Source: Flexifilum sp963727545 (lineage in GTDB: Bacteria > Chloroflexota > Anaerolineae > Aggregatilineales > Phototrophicaceae). Taken from it: a stretch of 64,000 nt of DNA. Positions within the stretch are counted from its first letter, which is position 1, and each line of letters starts with the position of its first letter. The position numbers and the translations under genes were made by a program. The notes under the pieces are model-generated. The model saw nothing but the letters and a program-made list of their open reading frames with translations, searched no databases and was not told the origin of the DNA. Shown here piece by piece: positions 7,750-16,623 of the stretch. The DNA lies in assembly GCA_963727545.1 (NCBI GenBank), contig CAVSGS010000008.1, positions 6,867 through 70,866 on the forward strand. Reading direction: 5' to 3'.

Positions 7750-8549
7750 ATGATCGAATTCTCCTGTCACACGTGGACGTTCAACGACCTGACGCTGGCT
7801 GAAGCCTTCGGCACGATGGCGCGGCTTGGTTTTCGCTATGCCGATGTCGGCTTGGCGATCAACAAAGCGGTAGTCGATCCGCTGCGGACGGCGGCGGAAA
7901 TCAGCGACGATCTGGCGTTCTATCACCTCAAGGTGAGCGACCTGTATCTGATGCTGCCGCGCATCTCGCTGGCGGACGAGACGCGGCGCACCCGTGACGT
8001 CGAGACGTTCAAGGCGCTGCTGCCGCTGGCACAGGCGATCCGCACGCCGGGGATCACGCTGTCGCCGGGGCTGGTCAGCGAGGATGCCGAAGCCTTCGAG
8101 CGGGCGGCGGCGGCGCTGCGCGAGATGGTTGACGCTGCTAAGTCCGCTGAAATCTGCGCGTCAGCATCGAGCCGCACGCCGACTCGCTGGCGGAGACGCC
8201 CGCCGCCGCCCGCAAGCTGATCGACGCCGTGCCGGGGTTGGAAATCACCCTCGACTGGGCGCAGATGGTCTACCAGAACGCCAAGCCGGAAGCGATCCGC
8301 GACTTGCTGCCACAGACGCGACACGTCCAAATTCGGCAGGCGTCGCCCAAGCACTTGCAAACGCCGTTCGACAAGGGCAAGATCGACTTCGCCGCCGTGA
8401 TGGGCGATTTGCAAGCGGCGGGTTACGACGGCGCGGTCGCCGTCGAGATCGTCAACACGGCGGGGCGCTACGGTATCAGCATGGTCAATCCGGTGCAGGA
8501 GAGCGTCAAGATCAGGGATGCGCTGCGGGCGGCGCGGGATCAAAGCTGA
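7750..8549 (+). CDS. sugar phosphate isomerase/epimerase-like TIM barrel, frameshifted
   Basis: The start 'MIEFSCHTWTFNDLTLAEAFGTMARLGFRYADVGL' is typical of the AP-endonuclease-2/xylose-isomerase-like TIM barrel family. The frame runs to 'LREMVDAAKSAE' near 8150, then loses register. In another frame the protein continues 'LRVSIEPHADSLAETPAAARKLIDAVPGLEITLDWAQMVYQNAKPEAIRDLL' to the stop at 8549. The joined product has ~266 residues with the metal-site type segments 'IEPHADS', 'LTLDW/ITLDW' and 'HVQIRQASPK'. Substrate is unknown; relatives act on inosose, tagatose or xylulose derivatives. Divergent in register only; no partner genes adjoin. Confidence 0.65.
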
Positions 8550-8573
8550 CCACGCCAAAGACAGTGGGTTCTT

Positions 8574-8689
8574 GTAGGGGCACAGCGTGCTGTGCCTATC
8601 CGCAGAAATTTGGATCGCTGTCTAGTTGATTGTGGGTTTGGCAACGTATTTAGAGAGATTGGCGGGGCACAGCAGCGCTGTGCCCCTAC
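8574..8689. repeat. two palindromic repeats (CACAGC inner arm)
   Basis: Hairpins at 8574-8599 and 8664-8689, both with 'GGGGCACAGC' arms, lie in the 188-base gap before the next gene. Confidence 0.7.
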
Positions 8690-8737
8690 AGAGCCGTTCG
8701 GTGAAGTGGGCGGCGGGCTGCAAAGGGTTGGAACGCA

Positions 8738-9238
8738 ATGAAGTCTCGGGCATTACTGATTATCGGGGGGGCGACGATCCTGATCCTCGCCTTGATCGTG
8801 GTGGTGGCGCTGGCGCTGACGCCGCAGGAAACTAATCCGGCTTACGCGACGGCGGTCAGGTTCGTCGACTCCGCCGCAAAGGGCGACGACGCGACGGCGA
8901 TGGGGCTGCTCGACGCGCCGCTGCAGGCTTACGTCGCCGACAACTGCGCAGGCGGCGAGCCGTCCGGCTGCATCCAGTCGTACACGCCGCCGGAGTGGGG
9001 CAGCATGATCAGCGCGGTCTACCGCCGCGCCGCCCCGGATGGTGATGCGTGGAACGTCGAAGTGATCGCCAACTACGAGCAGGGCGTCGGCGCGAGCGGC
9101 GTGTGCAGCATGATCCACGTCAGCAAAGACGCGGCGGGTGAGTGGCAGGTCGCGGGGTGGGCGGGGTTCGTCCACTGCGGCGAGCCGGAATCGCGCAACA
9201 TGGACACCAATCCCGACACGCCTAATCGCGCGCCATGA
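8738..9238 (+). CDS. membrane-anchored exported protein of unknown function
   Basis: 166 residues with one N-terminal membrane anchor ('ALLIIGGATILILALIVVVALALT') and an extracytoplasmic domain of about 130 residues containing four Cys ('NCAGGEPSGC', 'GVCSMIH', 'FVHCGE'), possibly two disulfides. The pattern 'AVRFVDSAAKGDDATAMGLLD ... VIANYEQGVG' is reminiscent of NTF2/DUF4878-like folds but I do not recognise a family with certainty. Its stop overlaps the start of the following lipoprotein (ATGA), so the two are translationally coupled and continue into the glycosyltransferase-like gene. Confidence 0.65.
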   Translation: MKSRALLIIGGATILILALIVVVALALTPQETNPAYATAVRFVDSAAKGDDATAMGLLDAPLQAYVADNCAGGEPSGCIQSYTPPEWGSMISAVYRRAAPDGDAWNVEVIANYEQGVGASGVCSMIHVSKDAAGEWQVAGWAGFVHCGEPESRNMDTNPDTPNRAP

Positions 9239-9813
9239 AACGAGAAGTTCTGAACCGCGAAGTCGCCGCCCGACGCTCGAAGCGTCGGGCTAGTAACTTA
9301 AGCCGTCTAAAGACGGCTGCGAGGCAGCCTGCTTCAGCAGGCTTGACCCTAGTAGCCGGAGGTTTTGAACCTCTGGCGGCGACCCGGCGATTCGCTGCTT
9401 TAGGGTTTATCGTCTGTTTCCTCTTTGCCGCTGCCTGCGTCCCGGCGGTGACGCCGCCGATCTTGAGCGCGACGCCGGGTGAGGCGGTGATGGTTACGGG
9501 CAGCCGCTACGAGAACGAAGCCTTCAGTCTGACCTATCCGAGCGGCTGGCGGGTGATCACGTCGCCCGCCGATGCGCCGCCGGGGGTGACGCTGGTCGCG
9601 CCGGGGGACTGCGCGCTGATCGTCGTCGCCGCCGCGCCGGTCGAGCCGCCGACGGTGCCGGAAGCCTGTCAAGCGGAGGACATCCTGAGCGAAACCCGTG
9701 ATTTGACCCTCGCCGAAACCACTATTTCGCTGGCGGGCAGCGCGCCGCTGAGCGCGTGGGGCGACTTTCTGGTCGCCTTCGAGCGCGTCGCCGGATCGGT
9801 GGCGAGCAAATGA
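9235..9813 (+). CDS. lipoprotein with a repeat-derived N-terminus
   Basis: The recognisable protein begins near residue 55 with a lipoprotein signal 'LGFIVCFLFAAAC' (lipobox AAAC), followed by 'SRYENEAFSLTYPSGWRVITSP', a PsbP/LpqN-like beta domain common in Chloroflexota lipoproteins. The first ~50 residues (9235-9385) translate a four-hairpin DNA repeat in frame, which leaves a long basic leader before the hydrophobic stretch. There is no ATG just ahead of the hydrophobic core, so translation either starts at ATG 9235 (coupled by ATGA to the gene before) or at TTG 9341. The 3' end again overlaps the next gene by ATGA at 9810. Confidence 0.6.
   Translation: MKREVLNREVAARRSKRRASNLSRLKTAARQPASAGLTLVAGGFEPLAATRRFAALGFIVCFLFAAACVPAVTPPILSATPGEAVMVTGSRYENEAFSLTYPSGWRVITSPADAPPGVTLVAPGDCALIVVAAAPVEPPTVPEACQAEDILSETRDLTLAETTISLAGSAPLSAWGDFLVAFERVAGSVASK
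9269..9377. repeat. four-hairpin composite repeat inside a coding region
   Basis: Four consecutive perfect or near-perfect hairpins: arms CCCGACGCT (9269-9289), AGCCGTCT (9301-9318), AGCCTGCT (9326-9343) and GCCGGAGGTT (9355-9377), with short AT-containing spacers. The array lies within the open frame of the lipoprotein without breaking it. Confidence 0.8.
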
Positions 9814-11649
9814 CGACGGCGCGCCGCTTTCCGCTGCTGGCGCTCGTCGCCGTGATCGCCATCGCGCTGATCGGGCGAGCGCTGCTGCTGGCGAGCGGCA
9901 GCGTGTCGTTCCATTCCGACGAGGCAGTCGTCGGCTTGATGGCACGCCACATCCTGCAAGGCGAGCGTCCGGTTTTCTTCTACGGGCAAGCCTACATGGG
10001 CAGCCTCGACGCTTGGCTGATCGCGGTCGGGTTCGCGCTGCTCGGCGATACGGTGATGACCATGCACCTCGTCGAGTCGCTGCTCTACCTGCTGATCGTG
10101 GCAAGCAGCTTCGCTGTTGCTTGGCAGATTTCGGGGCGGGCGGTGGTGGCGACGGTCGCCGGACTGCTGATCGCCGTGCCGACGGTGCTGCTGGCGCTCT
10201 ACACGACCTCGACGCTGGGCGGCTACAACGAGACGCTGCTGTTGGGCAATCTGGTGCTGCTGCTCGGCTGGCAGGTCACGCACGAGCAGCGCGGATCGCT
10301 GGGGCGGTGGGCGCTGCTCGGCTTGTGCGCGGGGATCGGCTGGTGGTCGAACGGGCTGATCGTCGCCTACGTGCTGCCGGTCGGCGTGCTGGGGCTGGTG
10401 GATTTGTGGCGGAATCGACCTCACCGCGACCCTACCCCCGACCCCTCCCCGATTTCAGGGAGGGGAGAGAACCGGATCGAGTGGGCAGAGGTAGGGGCGC
10501 ACAGCCGTGCGCCCCTACAAACGCCAAATGTAGATGCCGACGTAGGGGCAGGTTTCAAACCTGCCCCTACAATGACGCACGGGGATTCAGGAGAACGGGC
10601 GAGGTATACCTCGCCCCTACACGCAGCTGATGATATGAGGCGGGGTGGGGCGGCGTTACGGGCGTCGATCATCGGGATTGTCGTGGCGGCGGTCGGGTTC
10701 TTCGTCGGCAGCGCACCGTGGTGGGCGTTCGCCGTCGCCAACGACTTCGCGCCGCTGCGCTTCTACCTGCCGTTCGGGTCGAACCCGCCGAGCCAGTTCG
10801 CGGGCATGGCGATTCCGCCGCTGCCGATCCCGGAACGGCTGCTGAGCCTGTTCGCGCTCAACTTCCCGGTGGTGATCGGGCTGCGCTTCCCGTGGTACGC
10901 CAGCTACTTCCTCGTACCGGAGGCGCTGATCATCTTGCTGATCTACGTCTTCGCGCTCTACTGGCTGCTGCGCCATCCGGCGAGCCTCAAGCGTGACGGT
11001 CGGCTGCTGATCGGCGCGATGGTCGGCTTGTTCGTCGCGCTGTTTTTGGTGTCGCGCTTCAACATCGACCCCAGCGGGCGCTACTTCCTGCCGATGGCGC
11101 TGCCGCTGGCGATCGCCTTCGGCGTGCTGATCGCGGACGTGCGCTCGCCGCTGCTGCGGATCGCCTTGGCATTATTGGTGATTGGTTACAATGGGTTCGG
11201 TCTGGTGACCGCCGCGACGACCGTGCCGCCGGGATTCACGACCCAGTTCAACCTCGACACGCACATCCCGAACGACGACGACGCCGCGCTGATCGCCTTT
11301 CTGGACGATCACGGGCTGGTTCACGGCTACACCAATTACTGGATCTCGTTCCGGCTGGCGTTCCTGAGCGACGAGCGGCTGATCTACAGCGCGACGCTCT
11401 CCTACAAGCCGGACTTGAGCTACACGCCTTATGACGATCGCGTTCCGGCGTACCGCACGGCGGTCGACGCCGCGCCGGACGACCAGATCGCCTACATCAC
11501 GGCGAACGTGGACGCGGTGCGCGCGAATCTGGAAGAAGATTTTCGCGGCGCGGGGCGTCACCTATCAGCACGCGCAGGTGGGCGTGTATCACGTCTACTA
11601 CGATTTCGCGCCGGAGACGCCGCGTCCGCCGCTGGAGTTGAGTCAATGA
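9810..11649 (+). CDS. polytopic glycosyltransferase-like membrane protein (GT39/PMT type), late frameshift
   Basis: The start ATG 9810 overlaps the previous stop. The protein has an N-terminal 'FHSDEAVVGLMARHILQGERPVFFYGQAYMGS', the DE-type first-loop motif and layout of GT39/GT-C mannosyltransferase-like proteins, then about nine to ten hydrophobic helices and a soluble C-terminal region. Such enzymes use polyprenyl-phosphate sugars at the outer membrane face. Residues ~204-280 are translated from palindromic repeats inserted in frame in a loop between helices ('PDPSPISGRGE', 'VGAHSRAPL', 'VGAGFKPAPT'). An extra T in TTTT 11540-11543 shifts the frame; removing it gives a natural end 'FAARGVTYQHAQVGVYHVYY...' with stop 11647-11649. 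Confidence 0.7.
10418..10621. repeat. in-frame array of palindromic repeats within the glycosyltransferase gene
   Basis: Contains a CCTCACC/ACCCC unit with hairpin CCCTCCCC...GGGGAGGG-like (10443-10465), then GTAGGGGC-family hairpins at 10491-10518, 10542-10570 and 10597-10620 with different inner arms. About 204 bases, no stop codon in the host frame. Confidence 0.85.
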
Positions 11650-11660
11650 ACGAGAACAGA

Positions 11661-11782
11661 TTTAACGCAAAGGCACAGGCAAACCGAAGGTTTGCACGAC
11701 GCAAAGTAGGGCAGGACCTAGTCCTGCCCTACCAACCGACCTATTTTCTTTGCGCCTTCGCGCCTTTGCGTCTTTGCGTTGC
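11661..11782. repeat. 'ACGCAAAG/CTTTGCGT' element with nested hairpins
   Basis: Outer arms 'TTTAACGCAAAGGC' and 'GCCTTTGCGTCTTTGCGTT' enclose a small hairpin 'GCAAACCGAAGGTTTGC' and a GTAGGGC hairpin at 11706-11732. It fills the gap between the glycosyltransferase and pepF. Confidence 0.75.
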
Positions 11783-11809
11783 GCTTTTAGCTTTTAGAGG
11801 ATGATGCTC

Positions 11810-13521
11810 ATGTTCAACACGTTACCGACGAGTTCCGACGATTTGATAGGCAAGTCGTGGGATGCGATCCAGCCGTATTTCGACGAACTGGAAGCGCGCG
11901 ACCTGACCGCCGAGACGCTCGATCAATGGCTGCGAGATTATTCACGATTAGAAGATTGGCTGAGCGAGTACGGGGCGCGGCGGCAGGTCGCCGCGTCGCA
12001 GGACACCAGCGACGCGGAAGCCGAGCGGCTGCTCAGCGACTACTTTGAGAAGATTATGCCGGGGTGGGATGCCGCCGATCAACGAATGCGGGAGAAACTG
12101 CTCGCCAGCGGGCTGGAACCGGCGGGACTCGCGATTGCGCTGCGTAATCTGCGCTCGGAGGTCGATCTGTTCCGGGCGGAGAATCTGCCGCTGATGACGG
12201 AAGAAGAACAGCTCAAAATTCGCTTCAACAAGATCATGGGTGCGCAGTCGGTGACGTGGGACGGCGAGGAAAAGACGCTGCGCCAGATGGAGCCACTGCT
12301 GCTCGACGACGACCGCGCCGTGCGCGAGCGGGCGTGGAAGGCTACCTCGCAGCGGCAGCTTGCCGACCGTGACGCGCTCAACGACGCTGTGGGCGGAACT
12401 CTTGACGGTTCGGCGGAAGATCGCGGCGAACGCGGGCAAGGCGAATTACGTCGAGTACGCATGGCAAGATCGCAAGCGCTTCGACTACACGACCGAGGAT
12501 AACCAACGCTTCCTCGACGCGATTGCCGAGGTGGTGGTTCCGGCGGCGACCCAAGTTTACGAGCGCCGCCGCCAGTTGCTCGGCTACGAGACGCTGCGCC
12601 CGTGGGATTTGAACGTCGATCCGCTGGGGCGCGATCCGCTGCGTCCGTATGCTGACATCGACGAACTGAAGACGCGGGCGTCAGACATCTTCCACCGGCT
12701 CGACCCGCAGTTGGGCGAATACTACGACATCATGCGCGACGAAGGGCTGCTCGACCTCGAAAACCGCAAGAATAAAGGACCCGGCGGCTACAGCATCGCC
12801 TTCGCGCAGTCAAAGCGACCGTTCATCTTCATGAACAGCGTCGGGCTGCACGGCGACATCCGCACACTGGTGCACGAAGCCGGACATTCGTTCCACGCCT
12901 TCGAGAAGCTCAAGCTGCCTTACGCGATGCAGCGCCCGGTCACGGCGGAGTTCAACGAGGTCGCTTCGATGGCGATGGAGTTGCTGACGACCCCGTTCTG
13001 GGCGCGCGAAAACGGCGGCTTCTACTCGGCGCAGGAGACGGCGCGCGGGCGCATCGAGCATCTGGAGAAGATCATCCTGTTCTGGCCCTACATGGCGGTG
13101 GTCGATGCCTTCCAGCATTGGGCGTACACCCACGCCGACGACGCCCTGATCGCGGCGAACTGCGATGCGCAGTGGGCGGTGCTGTGGGACAAGTACATGC
13201 CGGGGATCGACTACAGCGGGCTGGAGCCGGACAAAGCGGACGGCTGGCATCGCAAGCTGCACATCTATCGCTATCCGTTCTACTACGTCGAGTACGGGAT
13301 GGCGCAGTTGGGCGCGGTGCAGATTTGGGCGAACATGCTCGACGATCAACCGGCGGCGCTGGCGGCTTACCGGCGCGGGCTTGGCGCTCGGCGGGACGGC
13401 GGCACTGCCGGAACTGTACGCGGCAGCGGGCGCAACCTTCGAGTTTACGACCGAGACGCTCGGCGCGGCGGTCGAGCTGATCATGAACACGATTGAGGAA
13501 CTCGAAGACGCGGCGGAGTAA
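11810..13521 (+). CDS. M3-family oligoendopeptidase (PepF-like), two frameshifts
   Basis: A cytoplasmic zinc oligopeptidase of about 570 residues when reassembled. The start ATG 11810 lies nine bases after 'AGAGG', giving 'MFNTLPTSSDDLIGKSWDAI'. Helical N-terminal region, then the catalytic 'LVHEAGHSFHAF' (HExxH zinc site) and the third ligand in 'TAEFNEVASMAMELL', as in M3 peptidases. Frame changes occur near 12391 (one extra G; continues 'LWAELLTVRRKIAANAGKA') and near 13383 (one extra T; continues 'LALGGTAALPELYAAAGATF' to stop 13521). All catalytic residues are intact. Its role would be degradation of peptides. Confidence 0.85.
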
Positions 13522-13549
13522 GCATTTACCTTCCCTCGGACCATATGCA

Positions 13550-13663
13550 GTAGGGGCGCAGCACGCTGCGCCCCTACAAACCTCACCCCCGACCCCTCTC
13601 CCTAGGAGAGGGGAGAAAAGCATTTTGCCGATTGCGTAGGGGCGTTATATATAACGCCCCTAC
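13550..13663. repeat. repeat cluster between pepF and a hydrolase
   Basis: GTAGGGGC hairpin with inner arm GCAGC (13550-13577), CCTCACCCCC unit centred on CCTAGG (13580-13617), and GTAGGGGC hairpin with inner arm GTTATA (13636-13663). The remainder of the 295-base gap shows nothing clear. Confidence 0.8.
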
Positions 13664-13816
13664 AAAACGCAATTCACCTCGTCACCAGATCAGCGAGACT
13701 GATGCAAAACAGGAACCGACAACCCCGGCACTCGAACACCCGATGAGAGATTCGGCGGGCGGGTCGATGGATACGGTATGATTGGCGCAAATTGACGATG
13801 CCGAAAGGGTAACGCC

Positions 13817-14827
13817 ATGAGCAAACAATCACCGATTGCCAACTTGCTGCGCAGCACCGTCTCGACCGCGATCACGGTCGCGGGCGGCTGGCTGCTCTAC
13901 AGCCGCTATGCCATCGACCACGATCAACCGCTGCCGCCCGCCATCGACGCCGAGCGCGAGCAGTTCGCGGGCGAGCAGACCGGATTCCTGAACGTCTACG
14001 TCGACAAAGCCGCCGATCAAGCCGAGAAACAGCCGCCGCTGGTGCTGATCCACAGCATCAACGCGGCGGGCAGTGCCTACGAGTTCCGCCCGATCTTTGA
14101 GGCGTATCGCGGCAAGCGCGACGTTTACGCGCTCGATCTGCCCGGTTTCGGCTTTTCCGAGCGCAGCGACCGGGTTTACTCGCCGGAATTGTACAAAGAC
14201 GCGATCCTCGCGCTGCTCGACCGGATCGGCACGTCGAACGACGCCCCGCCAGACGTGATCGCGCTGTCGCTCGGCTGCGAGTTCGCGGCGCGGGCGGCGC
14301 TCGAATGCCCGGACGACTTTCGCTCGCTGACGCTGATCTCGCCGAGCGGCTTCACCAGTCGCGAGGGGAAACGTGCCTCGCAGAGCGCCAGCGACAAGGG
14401 GTCGAGCGATACCCTCTACCGGATATTCTCCACACCTTTGTGGGCGCAAGCCTTCTACGACCTGATCGCCACGCCAGTGAGCATCCGCTTCTTCCTGAAG
14501 CAGAGCTTCGAAGGGGCGGTCGATGCCGGTTTGGAGAATTACGGCTACTTAACCTCGCATCAGCCGGGCGCGCGGTTCGCGCCGCTCTACTTCGTCAGCG
14601 GCAAGCTGTTCACGCCCGACATCCGCCCGGCGGTCTACGCCAAGCTGAGCCTGCCGGTGCTTGTTTTGTATGACCGCGACGCCTTTGTCCGCTTCGACAC
14701 GCTGCCCGACTTCCTCGACGCGCACGACAATTGGCAGGCAGTGCGGATCGAGCCGACTAAGGGGCTGCCCCAGTTCGAGCGGTTGGCGGACGTCATCCAC
14801 GCGCTGGACAAGTTTTGGGCAGGCTGA
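13817..14827 (+). CDS. alpha/beta-fold hydrolase
   Basis: 336 residues. An N-terminal hydrophobic segment ('TAITVAGGWLLYSRYA') may anchor it to the membrane. The hydrolase core follows: 'PPLVLIHSINAAGSAYEFRPI', 'DVYALDLPGFGFSERS', nucleophile elbow 'ALSLGCEFA' (Ser in x-S-x-G), and a late strand 'LPVLVLYDRDAFVRFD' with an acid candidate. The expected catalytic His near the C-terminus is not obvious: the usual 'GHxPxxE' position reads 'KGLPQFERL'. It may therefore be a divergent or non-hydrolytic member. The gene stands alone between repeat clusters. Confidence 0.75.
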   Translation: MSKQSPIANLLRSTVSTAITVAGGWLLYSRYAIDHDQPLPPAIDAEREQFAGEQTGFLNVYVDKAADQAEKQPPLVLIHSINAAGSAYEFRPIFEAYRGKRDVYALDLPGFGFSERSDRVYSPELYKDAILALLDRIGTSNDAPPDVIALSLGCEFAARAALECPDDFRSLTLISPSGFTSREGKRASQSASDKGSSDTLYRIFSTPLWAQAFYDLIATPVSIRFFLKQSFEGAVDAGLENYGYLTSHQPGARFAPLYFVSGKLFTPDIRPAVYAKLSLPVLVLYDRDAFVRFDTLPDFLDAHDNWQAVRIEPTKGLPQFERLADVIHALDKFWAG

Positions 14828-14841
14828 CCTCGCCCCTAAAT

Positions 14842-14935
14842 CCCCTCTCCATTGCATAGAGAGGGGACTTTAAAAACCCTTTGCAATCTGTGTTTACCCC
14901 TCTCCACATCGTGGAGAGGGGCAGGGGTGAGGTAA
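14842..14935. repeat. facing 'CCCCTCTCC/GGAGAGGGG' repeats
   Basis: Two hairpins with CCCCTCTC arms (14842-14866 and 14897-14921), the second followed by CAGGGGTGAGG. This is the CCTCACCCCC family in inverted orientation. Nothing gene-like is seen in the rest of this 272-base gap. Confidence 0.75.
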
Positions 14936-15099
14936 ATAGAGCCTAACCCCGCTTGCTCTCCCCTTACCCTCATGAGAGGGGAAAATCGCCCGTCGAAATG
15001 GATAAATTCCCCCAAAAGTCACGTCCCAAAGATTAGGGGGCGAGGCGCGCCGGGACGCGATACGATCCAAGTATCGATGCTACAAATAGGACGATCGAG

Positions 15100-15483
15100 A
15101 TGTCTCCCCTGCTGCGGCTGGAGGGTCGGCGCGAGCGCGCGCAGTTTATCGCGCAGCGGCGCTTGTACGACGCCAAGGTCAAGCACGCGATCCGCTGTGT
15201 GCTGCGCGATCACAAGCAGCTCAAGCCGCCGGTAGTCGGGCACAAGTTCTTCGGGGCGGCACACGTCGCTTCCGAGCATTTGACGATCTGCTTGCTGTAC
15301 AAGCGCGATAACGACCTCTACGAAGCGAGTGCGAAGGGCTATTTCGGGCTGCTGCACGGCGCGCTGATCGCGGCGCTGCGGCGCGAATGCTATCCAACCG
15401 AGTTGGTGATCGGCGTGGAGATCGTCTTTCTGAGCAAACAGGCGGTCAAACATGCGGGCGGGTTCTGGGCGTATTGGCATTGA
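15100..15483 (+). CDS. conserved-looking protein of unknown function
   Basis: 127 residues, ATG preceded by 'CGATCGAGA' (weak). No signal peptide or membrane segment. It is basic at the N-terminus ('RLEGRRERAQFIAQRRLYDAKVKHAIRCVLRDHKQLK') and has an alternating hydrophobic core ('HLTICLLYKRDNDLYEASAKGYFGLLHGALIAALRRE'). The codon pattern is that of a real gene: the strong GC third-position bias of its neighbours holds throughout. I do not recognise the family. It faces dprA tail to tail. Confidence 0.5.
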   Translation: MSPLLRLEGRRERAQFIAQRRLYDAKVKHAIRCVLRDHKQLKPPVVGHKFFGAAHVASEHLTICLLYKRDNDLYEASAKGYFGLLHGALIAALRRECYPTELVIGVEIVFLSKQAVKHAGGFWAYWH

Positions 15484-15486
15484 GAA

Positions 15487-15590
15487 AAGCTTTCAGCGAT
15501 TAGCTTTCAGCGGTCAGCCGTTAGCGATTAGTTTTTAGGTGTTGGTTTTTAGCTAAGGGCGAGCAGTAGGGGCGTAATAGATTACGACCC
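15487..15590. repeat. TTAGCTTT-type repeat and a palindrome
   Basis: AT-rich tandem motif 'AGCTTTCAGCGATTAGCTTT...TTTTTAGCTAA' (15487-15555), a motif class also seen at 4190, 11780, 21315 and 21570, followed by a GTAGGGGC hairpin with inner arm GTAAT (15566-15590). Confidence 0.6.
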
Positions 15591-15599
15591 GACGCGACT

Positions 15600-16445
15600 C
15601 TAGGGGGCGAAGCCGACCAAATCCGGCGTGATGATGGCTGCGCCTGCCTCGATCAGGGCGCGGTTGCCGGAGGCGGGCAGGTCGAGCGTGTAGACGGCGC
15701 GTCCCTGATCGGTGGCGCGGCGAGCGGCGTGCATCGCGCCGCCATCGACGGCGGTTTCCACGACGATTATCGCCTCACACAGTCCGCTGATGATGCGGTT
15801 GCGGGCGACGAGGGTCGAGGGCTTGGGCTGCGCCGAGGGCTGTACTTCGCTGAGCAGTGCGCCGCGCGCGGCGATCGCTTGAGCGAGGGGACGGTTGCCG
15901 GACGGATAGACGTTCAAGACGCCGCTGCCGAGCACCGCCGAGGTGATCCCCGCCGGGTTCGCGAGCGTGCCGATGTGGGCGGCGCTATCGATGCCGAGCG
16001 CCAAGCCGCTGATCACCTGAAAGCCACGCTGGACCAACTCGTAGCCGATTTGCCGGGCGGCATCGGCGGCGATGCGCGACGGCGAGCGCGTCCCGACGAC
16101 CGCGACCGAGCGCAGATCGCGGCAGGTGCCGATGGCGAACAGGGTCGGCGGGGCGTCGGCGATCTGGCGGAGGGCGGCGGGATAAGCCGGGTCGTCGAGC
16201 GCGATCAGGCTGATTCCGGCGTCCTGCCAGCGCGGGATCGCTGCGGCGACGGCGGCGAGATCGACCGCGCCGATAGCGGCGGAAATCTTGGGACCGATGC
16301 CCGGCACGCGCTGAAGCGCCTTCGCGTCGGCGGTCAGCACGGCGTCGAGATCGCCGTCAAAGGCGTCGGCGAGCGCGCGCAGCTTCTTGGCGCCGACGTG
16401 CTCGACGAGGCTCAAGGCGACCCACGCGGGGGAAGGAAAGCTCAC
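15600..16445 (-). CDS. dprA: DNA-processing protein DprA
   Basis: 281 residues with the DprA/Smf Rossmann-like domain: 'VAVVGTRSPSRIAADAARQIGYELVQRGFQVISGLALGID' is cut here to the key motifs VGTRxPS and GLALGIDSAAH, followed by 'SEVQPSAQPKPSTLVARNRIISGL'. An N-terminal helix-hairpin-helix ('VPGIGPKISAAIGAVDL') precedes it. DprA loads RecA on incoming single-stranded DNA in natural transformation. The C-terminal winged helix of longer DprA proteins is missing. The GTG start lies at the edge of a palindromic repeat (16441-16486), so no ordinary ribosome site is visible; the repeat may have replaced the original leader. Confidence 0.88.
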   Translation of the reverse strand: MSFPSPAWVALSLVEHVGAKKLRALADAFDGDLDAVLTADAKALQRVPGIGPKISAAIGAVDLAAVAAAIPRWQDAGISLIALDDPAYPAALRQIADAPPTLFAIGTCRDLRSVAVVGTRSPSRIAADAARQIGYELVQRGFQVISGLALGIDSAAHIGTLANPAGITSAVLGSGVLNVYPSGNRPLAQAIAARGALLSEVQPSAQPKPSTLVARNRIISGLCEAIIVVETAVDGGAMHAARRATDQGRAVYTLDLPASGNRALIEAGAAIITPDLVGFAP

Positions 16446-16602
16446 CCCACCCCCGATCCCTCCCCGACTTCAGGGAGGGGAGCAAACTTGGTTGATTTCG
16501 ATTGGGCGTTTTGAGATCGGCGGCAATTGTAGTCAGCCGAGTGACTCGCTAACGTCCTCGCGCCAGCGTGAATCGCAAAGGCGCACCGCCGTGCGCCCCT
16601 AC
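16441..16602. repeat. two repeats upstream of dprA
   Basis: CCTCACCCC-type unit with hairpin CCCTCCCC/GGGGAGGG (16441-16486) abuts the dprA start, and a GCGCACC hairpin of the GTAGGGGC family lies at 16580-16602. Confidence 0.75.
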
Positions 16603-16623
16603 AGAATGTAATCAGGTGCAAGG

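Noticed and set aside
9756..9809. Upstream extension of the glycosyltransferase-like gene to 9756
   Set aside because: It would overlap the lipoprotein by about 58 bases; the ATG at 9810 has the ATGA coupling seen at the previous gene border.
11650..11804. C-terminal extension of the glycosyltransferase to 11804
   Set aside because: That stretch is a translated ACGCAAAG-type repeat reached only after a frameshift at 11543.
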